33,506 bases of DNA from the NCBI GenBank assembly GCA_021203985.1, contig JAJQAB010000119.1, positions 1 through 33,506 of the forward strand, in the 5' to 3' direction. Positions 1 to 6,721 of the stretch are shown one piece after another. This DNA comes from Ruminococcus sp. Lineage in GTDB: Bacteria > Bacillota > Clostridia > Oscillospirales > Ruminococcaceae. The notes beneath the pieces are model-generated. The model was not told where the DNA came from. It searched no databases and worked only from the letters and a program-made list of their open reading frames with translations. The position numbers were made by a program, and so were the translations under genes. How positions within the stretch are numbered: position 1 is the stretch's first letter; every line of letters starts with the position of its first letter.

Positions 1-85
1 CTCGTTTAACATCTTGTTTTTTCGAGCGCGTGTAACAGTCATTGACAACTCTACATTGATTTCCGTGGTTTGTCTTGGAAACCCC

Positions 86-114
86 TTGATTTTTCTGGAT
101 TTGCATGCTATAAT
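86..114 (+). promoter_or_regulatory. SigA-type promoter of the topoisomerase operon
   Basis: The -35 box TTGATT (86-91) and the -10 box TATAAT (109-114) are 17 bp apart, and TGC before the -10 makes it an extended -10. The predicted transcript starts near 121 and has a leader of about 57 nt. A hairpin lies in that leader (GCCGAA 131-136 with TTCGGC 143-148, followed by TTCTTT) and may cause some attenuation. The 1-85 stretch upstream shows nothing else I recognise. Confidence 0.75.
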
Positions 115-177
115 AAAAGTGAAACCGTATGCCGAAGGATATTTCGGCTTCTTTAAAAGTATAGAAAGGACGAAAAA

Positions 178-2157
178 ATGGCAAATAAACAAGTTTACGA
201 TAATGAAAGCATCACGATGCTCAAAGGTCCGGATAAAGTGCGAAAGCGACCGGGCGTTATTTTTGGCTCAGATGGACTGGACGGCTGTGCGCACTCGATT
301 TTCGAAGTGATTTCCAACTCGATCGATGAAGCACGCGCCGGCTTTGGCAGTAAAATTATCATCACACGATATCGGGATCACGCTATCGAGGTTGAGGACT
401 TCGGGCGAGGCTGTCCGGTTGACTTTAACCAAAACGAAAATCGCTACAACTGGGAACTGGTCTATTGCGAACTGTACGCAGGCGGAAAATATAACGCGGA
501 TGACGACAACTACGCCTACTCCCTGGGGCTCAACGGGCTGGGGCTTTGCGCAACGCAGTTTGCGTCCGCATATATGGACGTGGAAATCATTCGCGATGGC
601 TTCCAATATAACCTGCACTTCGAAAAGGGCGAAAATGTCGGCGGACTGCAAAAGAAGTCCACGAAGAAAAAACAAACCGGCACGCGTACGCGCTGGATGC
701 CGGATTTGGACGTGTTCACCGAAATCGATGTGTCGGATGCTTATTTCTGTGATACGCTTCGCAGACAGGCCGTGGTAAACCCCAACCTGCTGTTTCTCTA
801 CCGAAGTGAACAGACGGACGGTACTTTCACGGAGCAGCAATTTCTCTATGAAAACGGCATTGCGGATTATGTCCAGGAAATTGCCGGAGAGACGGCGCTG
901 ACGTCCATCCAATCGTGGAGCTGCCAGCGCGAAGGGCGCGACCGTGAGGACAAGCCCACCTATAAGGTAAAGCTCAGCGCCGCGCTGACCTTTTCCAATC
1001 AAGTGCAATGTATCGAGTATTATCACAATTCCAGCTGGCTGGAGCACGGCGGTTCTCCCGAGCATGCGGTAAAACAGGCGTTTGTCTATCAAATGGACGC
1101 CTATCTGCGGCAAAACAACAAGTATCTGAAATCGGAAGCAAAAATTAAATACGAAGACATCGAAACCTGTCTGATTCTCGTTTCCTCGAGCTTTTCCACG
1201 CAGACCAGCTATGAAAACCAAACGAAAAAAGCGATTACTAACAAATTTATCTTCGAAGCGATGACCGATTTTCTCAAACACCAGCTGGAAATTTATTTTA
1301 TTGAAAATCCGGACGAAGCGGAAAAAATCGCCGCGCAGGTGCTGATCAACAAGCGCAGCCGCGAAAACGCGGAAAAGACACGGCTGAATCTGAAAAAGAA
1401 ACTGTCTGGTTCGCTGGATGTCACGAATATGATCCCGAAGTTCGTGGACTGCCGCAGCAAGGATTTGTCCCGCCGCGAATTATACATTGTGGAGGGCGAC
1501 TCGGCGCTCGGCTCTGTCAAAATGGCGCGGGATGCGGAATTTCAGGCGGTAATTCCGGTGCGCGGTAAAATTTTAAACTGCCTGAAGGCAGATTATAACA
1601 AGATCTTCAAAAACGATATCATTACCGATATCATGAAACTGCTCGGCTGCGGCGTGGAGGTTACGACTAAGGCGAACAAGGACATCTCCTCGTTTCATCT
1701 GGACGGATTGCGCTGGAATAAAATTGTCATCTGTACCGATGCCGATGTTGATGGCTTTCAGATTCGCACCCTGATCCTGACGATGCTTTATCGACTAACA
1801 CCGACCCTGATCGATATGGGCTATGTCTATATTGCGGAATCACCGCTGTTTGAAATTACCACGAAAAAGCGCACCTACTTCGCCTATACCGAAAAAGAAA
1901 AAACGGAAATTCTCGCAGAAATCGGAAACGAAAAATTCACGCTCCAGCGCTCAAAAGGTCTGGGCGAAAACGAAGCGGATATGATGGCGCTGACAACGAT
2001 GAATCCGGAAACAAGAAGGCTGATCCAGGTCAAGGCGGATGCCGTGGAGGAAACCGCAGCGATGTTCGACATGATGCTCGGTGACAATCTGCAGGGACGA
2101 AAAGACTTTATCGCAGAATTCGGCAGCGATTATTTAGAGCTCACCGATATCAGCTAA
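178..2157 (+). CDS. Type IIA DNA topoisomerase subunit B (GyrB/ParE-like, divergent)
   Basis: This is the ATPase and TOPRIM subunit of a type IIA topoisomerase, which with the next gene would form an A2B2 enzyme that passes one DNA duplex through another. The 659-aa product has the GHKL ATPase signature: Asn47 in NSIDEA, D74FGRG78 and a GLNGLG loop. It also has a TOPRIM domain with Glu439 in EGDSALGS and the metal-binding D521ADVDG526. Ordinary GyrB/ParE reads EGDSAGGSAKQ at the first site and DADVDGSHIRT at the second; here they are EGDSALGSVKM and DADVDGFQIRT. This makes it the divergent second topoisomerase often seen in Clostridia rather than housekeeping GyrB. The start has an AGAAAGGA Shine-Dalgarno, and the A subunit follows after 19 bp. 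I cannot say from sequence whether it decatenates or supercoils. Confidence 0.9.
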   Translation: MANKQVYDNESITMLKGPDKVRKRPGVIFGSDGLDGCAHSIFEVISNSIDEARAGFGSKIIITRYRDHAIEVEDFGRGCPVDFNQNENRYNWELVYCELYAGGKYNADDDNYAYSLGLNGLGLCATQFASAYMDVEIIRDGFQYNLHFEKGENVGGLQKKSTKKKQTGTRTRWMPDLDVFTEIDVSDAYFCDTLRRQAVVNPNLLFLYRSEQTDGTFTEQQFLYENGIADYVQEIAGETALTSIQSWSCQREGRDREDKPTYKVKLSAALTFSNQVQCIEYYHNSSWLEHGGSPEHAVKQAFVYQMDAYLRQNNKYLKSEAKIKYEDIETCLILVSSSFSTQTSYENQTKKAITNKFIFEAMTDFLKHQLEIYFIENPDEAEKIAAQVLINKRSRENAEKTRLNLKKKLSGSLDVTNMIPKFVDCRSKDLSRRELYIVEGDSALGSVKMARDAEFQAVIPVRGKILNCLKADYNKIFKNDIITDIMKLLGCGVEVTTKANKDISSFHLDGLRWNKIVICTDADVDGFQIRTLILTMLYRLTPTLIDMGYVYIAESPLFEITTKKRTYFAYTEKEKTEILAEIGNEKFTLQRSKGLGENEADMMALTTMNPETRRLIQVKADAVEETAAMFDMMLGDNLQGRKDFIAEFGSDYLELTDIS

Positions 2158-2176
2158 GCACAGGAAAGGAAGCAAA

Positions 2177-4426
2177 ATGGCAAGAAAAAAGCAATCGGAA
2201 AAGCCGAAGAAGTCCACCATTCCAAACGCCTATATTGCCGGCGCTGGAATCGTGGAGGAAGAAAAAATCACGGAAACGCTCGAGAAAAACTACATGCCAT
2301 ACGCCATGAGCGTGATCATTTCCCGTGCGCTGCCGGAGATTGACGGCTTTAAGCCTTCGCACCGCAAGCTTTTGTATACGATGTATAAAATGAATCTGCT
2401 GACCGGCGGTCTGACGAAATCTGCAAATGTCGTTGGTCAGACGATGCGGCTCAATCCGCACGGAGACGGCGCGATCTATGAAACGATGGTGCGCCTTGCG
2501 CGGGGCAATGAAGCGCTGCTGCATCCTTATGTGCAGTCAAAGGGCAACTTCGGCAAAACGTATTCCAGAGATATGACATATGCTGCGTCTCGTTATACGG
2601 AGGTAAAACTTGAGCCGATTTGTCAGGAGCTGTTCCGGGACATCGATAAGGACACCGTGGACTTCGTTCCGAACTATGACAACACCATGAAAGAGCCATC
2701 GCTCTTCCCCACGACATTTCCGGCAATTCTCGTCAATGCCAATGTGGGAATCGCCGTTTCGATGGCGAGCAACGTCTGTCCGTTCAATTTGGCAGAGGTC
2801 TGTGAAACTGCAATCGCTGTCATAAAAAATCCAAAGCACGACATTCTGTCCACCCTAAAAGGCCCTGACTTCCCGGGCGGCGGATTTTTGTACTATGATG
2901 AGACGGAACTGCAGAAAATTTATGACACCGGTCGCGGTAGCGTGTGCGTGCGATCGAAGTGGACCTATAACAAAGCGGATAACTGCCTTGAGGTGACGGA
3001 AATTCCGTACAGCACGACTATTGAAGCGATCATCGACAAAATTGTCGACTGCATCAAGCAGGGCAAGCTGCGCGAAATTTCTTATGTGCGCGATGAAACG
3101 GACATCGATGGTCTAAAAATCGCCATCGATCTGAAACGCGGCAGCGATCCGGATAAGGTCATGCAGAAGCTCTTTCGCATGACGCCGCTCCAGGACAGCT
3201 ATTCCTGTAACTTTAACATCCTCGTAGGCGAATCGCCGCGCGTCATGGGCGTGTGCGAAATTTTAGAGGAATGGACCGCATTTCGTATGGAGTGCGTCCG
3301 GCGGCGGCTGGTCTTTGACTTAAAGAAGAAAAATGAAAAGCTGCATCTGCTGCTGGGACTCGAAAAGATTCTGCTGGATATCGACAAGGCAATCCACATT
3401 GTCCGCGAAACGGAAGAGGAAGCGAATGTGATCCCTAACCTGATGATTGGTTTTGGCATCGATGAAATCCAAGCGGAATACGTAGCGGAAATTAAACTGC
3501 GTCACCTGAACCGCGAATATATTCTAAAGTGCACGCAGGAAACTGATCAGCTCAAGGCGGACATCGCACAGCTCAAGGAAACCATCGAAGATCCAAAGAA
3601 GATCAAAAAGCTGATCATTTCCGAATTGAAGGAAACCGCTAAGCAATATGGACAGCCGCGAAAAACGCTCTTCTACTACGCCTCTGACGTGGAAGAGGAA
3701 CAGGAGGAGGAAGAAATTCCGGATTATCCGGTGCATCTGTTTCTTTCGGAAAGCGGCTACTTTAAAAAAATCCTCCCTGCCTCACTGCGCATGAACAGTG
3801 AGCAGAAACTGAAGGAAGCGGACCGCATCATTTGCCACACAGAAAAGACCAATCGCATTGAACTGCTGTTTTTCACCAATCAACAGCTTATCTACAAAAC
3901 GCGCGCCAGCGAATTTGGCGAATGCAAGGCAAGCGCGCTGGGTGATTATGTGCCGGCAAAGCTGGGATTCGGCGAGGGAGAGCTTGTCGTACAGATGGTT
4001 GCAACTGCCGATTACAGCGGTGATCTACTGTTTATCTTCGCCAACGGCAAGGCGGCGCGCGTTCCCCTGAGATCCTACCAGACAAAGACCAATCGGAAGA
4101 AGCTGCAAAAGGCATACAGCGCAAAATCACCGCTTGTTCAGGTGCAACAGCTACCAGCGGATGATGCACCGTGCCCGATTTTTGTTCGGACGGACGGCAA
4201 CCGCGCTGTCCTGTTTGACGCTTCTCTGATCGCAGCAAAAACAACGCGCGATACACAGGGCGTACAAGTTATCACGCTAAAGGCAAAGCAGCTTGTCTGC
4301 GAAGCGCAGATTCTTACCGAAGAAGATGCGCAGCTGCGGAAGAAATATCGCGTCAAAACCATTCCTGCCGCCGGCAGCATTGTCCGCGATCTGCCAAGCT
4401 CAGGACAGATGGTGCTACCCTCCTAA
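2177..4426 (+). CDS. Type IIA DNA topoisomerase subunit A (GyrA/ParC-like, divergent)
   Basis: This is the DNA breakage-reunion subunit, partner of the preceding B subunit. Over 749 aa it shows the winged-helix core with the RYT catalytic motif (Arg139, Tyr140 as the transesterification tyrosine), a tower/coiled-coil region at about 380-500, an acidic linker (VEEEQEEEEIPD, about 515) and a short C-terminal region. No GyrA box (QRRGGxG) is visible, which argues for a ParC-like, non-supercoiling enzyme. At the positions equivalent to the quinolone-contact Ser83 and Asp87 of E. coli GyrA the protein has Gly98 and Glu102 (HGDGAIYE). The ATG follows a GGAAAGGAAG ribosome site. The operon ends at the hairpin at 4457-4515. 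Confidence 0.9.
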   Translation: MARKKQSEKPKKSTIPNAYIAGAGIVEEEKITETLEKNYMPYAMSVIISRALPEIDGFKPSHRKLLYTMYKMNLLTGGLTKSANVVGQTMRLNPHGDGAIYETMVRLARGNEALLHPYVQSKGNFGKTYSRDMTYAASRYTEVKLEPICQELFRDIDKDTVDFVPNYDNTMKEPSLFPTTFPAILVNANVGIAVSMASNVCPFNLAEVCETAIAVIKNPKHDILSTLKGPDFPGGGFLYYDETELQKIYDTGRGSVCVRSKWTYNKADNCLEVTEIPYSTTIEAIIDKIVDCIKQGKLREISYVRDETDIDGLKIAIDLKRGSDPDKVMQKLFRMTPLQDSYSCNFNILVGESPRVMGVCEILEEWTAFRMECVRRRLVFDLKKKNEKLHLLLGLEKILLDIDKAIHIVRETEEEANVIPNLMIGFGIDEIQAEYVAEIKLRHLNREYILKCTQETDQLKADIAQLKETIEDPKKIKKLIISELKETAKQYGQPRKTLFYYASDVEEEQEEEEIPDYPVHLFLSESGYFKKILPASLRMNSEQKLKEADRIICHTEKTNRIELLFFTNQQLIYKTRASEFGECKASALGDYVPAKLGFGEGELVVQMVATADYSGDLLFIFANGKAARVPLRSYQTKTNRKKLQKAYSAKSPLVQVQQLPADDAPCPIFVRTDGNRAVLFDASLIAAKTTRDTQGVQVITLKAKQLVCEAQILTEEDAQLRKKYRVKTIPAAGSIVRDLPSSGQMVLPS

Positions 4427-4456
4427 AAGTGCTGTCGAATCATCAATAGATCAAAG

Positions 4457-4515
4457 AAAAAGACTGACCCAAACCGTTCCGCCAAACAATGGCGGCGCAT
4501 GGCGTCAGTCTTTTT
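4457..4515. terminator. Bidirectional intrinsic terminator
   Basis: AAAAAGACTGAC (4457-4468) pairs perfectly with GTCAGTCTTTTT (4504-4515), and an inner CCGCC/GGCGG pair extends the structure. The A- and T-tracts lie on both sides, so it can end the plus-strand topoisomerase operon and the convergent minus-strand BofA-like operon. Confidence 0.85.
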
Positions 4516-4520
4516 GCATG

Positions 4521-4775
4521 CTACAGCGTCACGTGCAGTACAACCATCAGAATCACACCCGGAATCCCAAGCACAATCCACTGCAGCAGATGCAGCACAT
4601 TCAATGCAGGCGCATAGCCAAACAGGCTGCCGCCGTAATGTACCAAAAGCAATGCAAGCAAGCCGTTCCACGCACCGGTCAGAAACGAGCGAATCTTATG
4701 CTGCCGCCGCAAATAATACACAAGCATGATCGCGCCAAGCACGCCCCATAGCATCCAGAATCTTGTGTCCTCCAT
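4521..4775 (-). CDS. BofA-like small integral membrane protein
   Basis: An 84-aa hydrophobic protein with about three membrane segments (residues ~7-20, ~35-50, ~62-82). It ends in LGIPGVILMVVLH, preceded by an Asn (ALNVLHLLQW). This N-then-LGIPGV layout and the length (about 87 aa in the family) match BofA, the forespore-membrane inhibitor that controls SpoIVFB cleavage of pro-sigma-K in Bacillus. It is the last gene of a minus-strand run, has an AAAAGGAG ribosome site, and stops just before the bidirectional terminator. BofA-like proteins also occur in non-sporulating relatives, so a sporulation role is inference. Confidence 0.65.
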   Translation of the reverse strand: MEDTRFWMLWGVLGAIMLVYYLRRQHKIRSFLTGAWNGLLALLLVHYGGSLFGYAPALNVLHLLQWIVLGIPGVILMVVLHVTL

Positions 4776-4809
4776 TGTATTTCTCCTTTTGCATTTCTCA
4801 GGCTGCCAC

Positions 4810-5148
4810 TTATGTCAGCAAATACGCCAATGCCATTAAAAGCTTTTTGTCACAGCCGTCCTTGACGCCCTCTTTATATAGGATCGCCATCAGCGCCAGA
4901 ATCAGCATCGAATCACTGTCCAGCTTCGAAAACACCGATGCCGGATTCGACAACAGATCCTGTAAAAGCGGAATCCCCTCCGGATTTTTCGGCGGCAGCG
5001 TTTCCCGATTTAGCGGCTTCGGCGGATTGTCTGCGTACTGGCGGCGATTGCGCGGTATTGTCGGATGTACACGCTGCTGCATTTCCTCTGCACGCCGCTG
5101 CGCTTCTCGCTGCATTGGGTTTTGCTCCTGCCGCGAATACTGTGCCAT
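4810..5148 (-). CDS. Hypothetical 112-aa protein with amphipathic C-terminus
   Basis: No function recognised. The first ~60 residues are polar and rich in Arg, Gln and Pro (MAQYSRQEQNPMQREAQRR...). The last ~45 residues form a leucine-rich segment (LDSDSMLILALMAILYKEG ... KKLLMALAYLLT) that looks like two amphipathic helices. The tail resembles small clostridial hypothetical proteins encoded near sporulation genes. It starts at an ATG 5 nt after AGGAGGTGAG, a very strong ribosome site, and lies between the amber-interrupted gene and the BofA-like gene, so the four are probably one transcript. A small hairpin (GCCGA/TCGGC, 5162-5178) precedes the ribosome site. Confidence 0.6.
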   Translation of the reverse strand: MAQYSRQEQNPMQREAQRRAEEMQQRVHPTIPRNRRQYADNPPKPLNRETLPPKNPEGIPLLQDLLSNPASVFSKLDSDSMLILALMAILYKEGVKDGCDKKLLMALAYLLT

Positions 5149-5194
5149 CCTCTCACCTCCTGCCGATGGTCTTTCGGCAACACCGCGAAAAGCG

Positions 5195-5575
5195 CTACAA
5201 AAGCTCTTGCAGCAAGCTGTTTTCCTTCACATCGCTGAATACCACGTAAAGCCGCAGCAGCTTTACCGCCTGATCCACCTTCTTTTGCCGCTACCCATGC
5301 AAATGTGGACGAAGTGCCAGCAAAAGCTCCGTGCTTTCATCTGAGCCCTGCACCGCACCCATCAGCTCCTGCATTTTCAGCAGCATACTAAGATCAAATC
5401 CCCCGTCACTCAGCTTTTCATCGGTATGTGTGCCGGAGGGCGCTTGCTCCGGCGTGTTGCCCGGCGAATCGTCCACAGTGCTTTCCTACTGCAGCATCTG
5501 CGCCAATTCCTGCAGCTGCCGCACGCTCTCCAGATCGGACAAAATCGCGCCCATCCTTCCGATCATATCATCCAC
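5195..5575 (-). pseudogene. Small hypothetical gene with two in-frame TAG codons
   Basis: One reading frame runs uninterrupted by indels for 127 codons from a GTG at 5575 (or ATG at 5566) to a TAG at 5197-5195. It contains TAG at 5488-5486 and again at 5293-5291. The pieces read VDDMIGRMGAILSDLESV...LAQMLQ, then ESTVDDSPGNTPEQ...LLLALRPHLHG, then RQKKVDQAVKLLRLY. The last two look like one domain (LLLALRP..RQKKVDQAVKLL), a pattern I associate with small clostridial hypothetical proteins. Each TAG could be a CAG changed by one transition. Fragment 5291-5476 remains open from an internal ATG. I read this as a recently inactivated gene; amber readthrough is less likely because TAG serves as the normal stop of several genes here. 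Confidence 0.6.
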
Positions 5576-5668
5576 AATACGCACACCACCCTTGCGCTGC
5601 GCTTCCACTGCAGCAGTCCGAACGTCAATTGCATGTATGGGCGAAAACATCTCGCCCGTGCTTTCACG

Positions 5669-5918
5669 CTATTTCCCGGAAAGCTTTTGATAAAGTGCCT
5701 TTGCCTGCGGCGAATGAATCAGCTGATCCATTTTCTTCGGATCTTGCAGCACCTTTTTCAGCATCTCCGACTCCTTCGCACCCATACTTCCAAGCACCTT
5801 ATCATAGTTTGCCCGATTCCAGCTCCGTCTTCAGCTGCTGTGGTGGAATCCCCAGCTTTTTGCCTGCCGCATCGAGCAGCTGATCTACCTGTTTCGGATC
5901 TAATTTCCGCCGATCCAT
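5669..5918 (-). pseudogene. Small hypothetical gene with a one-base frameshift
   Basis: The ATG at 5918 has a strong GGAGGGAG ribosome site 8 nt upstream. Translation gives MDRRKLDPKQVDQLLDAAG, then KKLGIPPQQLKTELESG, and then hits stops. Dropping one base from the AAA run at 5812-5810 (minus strand) restores NYDKVLGSMGAKESEMLKK and onward to QAKALYQKLSGK and a TAG at 5671-5669. The total length of 250 nt is 3n+1, consistent with a single inserted base. The product would be a soluble helical protein of about 82 aa, of a type seen in other Clostridia but of no function known to me. It is the first gene of the run leading to the BofA-like gene. A homopolymer sequencing error is possible. Confidence 0.6.
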
Positions 5919-5984
5919 CCGGATCACTCCCTCCAAACACCATGCGCCTGTGCGTGCCCTCGAAAAGAATTCTCGAAAAAGATA

Positions 5985-6013
5985 TTGTCATACCTGCAAA
6001 ATTGTGCTATAAT
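5985..6013 (+). promoter_or_regulatory. SigA-type promoter of the phosphodiesterase gene
   Basis: TTGTCA (5985-5990) and TATAAT (6008-6013) are 17 bp apart, with TGC before the -10. The leader then contains a perfect 10-bp hairpin (AGCTGTCTGT 6036-6045 with ACAGACAGCT 6049-6058, 3-nt loop) and the repeat end GGCAACACCGCACAAAG (6076-6092), whose last bases run into the ribosome site. Confidence 0.75.
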
Positions 6014-6101
6014 AAATAGAGAATCCTGATTTCGCAGCTGTCTGTACCACAGACAGCTTCACACAAATTTGTTATGGCAACACCGCACAAAGGAGACACA
6101 C

Positions 6102-6599
6102 ATGCGTATTATTGTCACTTCTGACACGCATCAAAATTATCGGAATCTCGAAACTATCGTGCGCCGCAATCTGGACGCCGACCTTTTCGTACATCTGGGC
6201 GATGGCGAACGCGAATGCACACTGCTGCGAAACGCCATTCCGGAAATTGACGATCGGTTCTACTATGTCAAGGGTAACTGCGACTATGACAATCATCCGA
6301 TTACCGCGTGCATCGATCTGATTCCCGGTCATCGCTTATTTGCGACACATGGTCACCGCTATGCAGTCCACTCCACACTGACACGGCTGACACAGGCGGC
6401 GCGGGAGGAAGGCTGCGACATCGCACTCTACGGGCACACGCATCAATCGCGCAGCACCTATGAGGACGGGATTTATGTGCTAAATCCCGGCAGTGCCTGC
6501 TGTCCTAGAGATGGAAACCCGCCATCCTTTGGCGTTGTCGATGTCTCCTCCGCCGGCGTCATTACCAATGTTGTCTTTCTGGATCGCGCCTGCATGTAA
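6102..6599 (+). CDS. YfcE/MJ0936-family metallophosphoesterase
   Basis: A 165-aa calcineurin-like phosphodiesterase of the YfcE group, which hydrolyses phosphodiester bonds in small substrates using two metal ions. The full set of metal-binding motifs is present: D8-T-H10, G33-D34, G58-N-C-D61, H83 and G111-H-T-H114, followed by NPGS. The length is normal for the family. I chose the ATG at 6102 because AAAGGAG lies 6 nt upstream and the conserved N-terminus MRIIVTSDTH begins there; an in-frame ATG at 6069 has no ribosome site. The gene has its own promoter at 5985. The physiological substrate is unknown. Confidence 0.88.
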   Translation: MRIIVTSDTHQNYRNLETIVRRNLDADLFVHLGDGERECTLLRNAIPEIDDRFYYVKGNCDYDNHPITACIDLIPGHRLFATHGHRYAVHSTLTRLTQAAREEGCDIALYGHTHQSRSTYEDGIYVLNPGSACCPRDGNPPSFGVVDVSSAGVITNVVFLDRACM

Positions 6600-6721
6600 G
6601 AGCCGCCTGCGGTGCGCAGGATCACTTTCGCTGCTGCAGCTTCCGTTTTTAGTATATGCAAGGGCGCGGAAATATTTCCTGCACCGCAAAAATACTCTTC
6701 TATAAGAAGGAGCAATGTCAC

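Noticed and set aside
268-1281. Long open frame (337 codons) on the minus strand opposite the topoisomerase B gene
   Set aside because: It lies wholly opposite a well-supported gene, has no recognisable motif and no ribosome site; a codon-bias shadow.
5291-5488. Pyrrolysine or other amber recoding of the small gene
   Set aside because: TAG is an ordinary stop in neighbouring genes, no suppressor tRNA is visible in the window, and pseudogenes lie nearby.
5331-6019. Overlapping plus-strand frames of up to 197 codons across the small-gene cluster
   Set aside because: They have no ribosome sites and no family resemblance, whereas the minus strand reads as two damaged genes with strong start signals.
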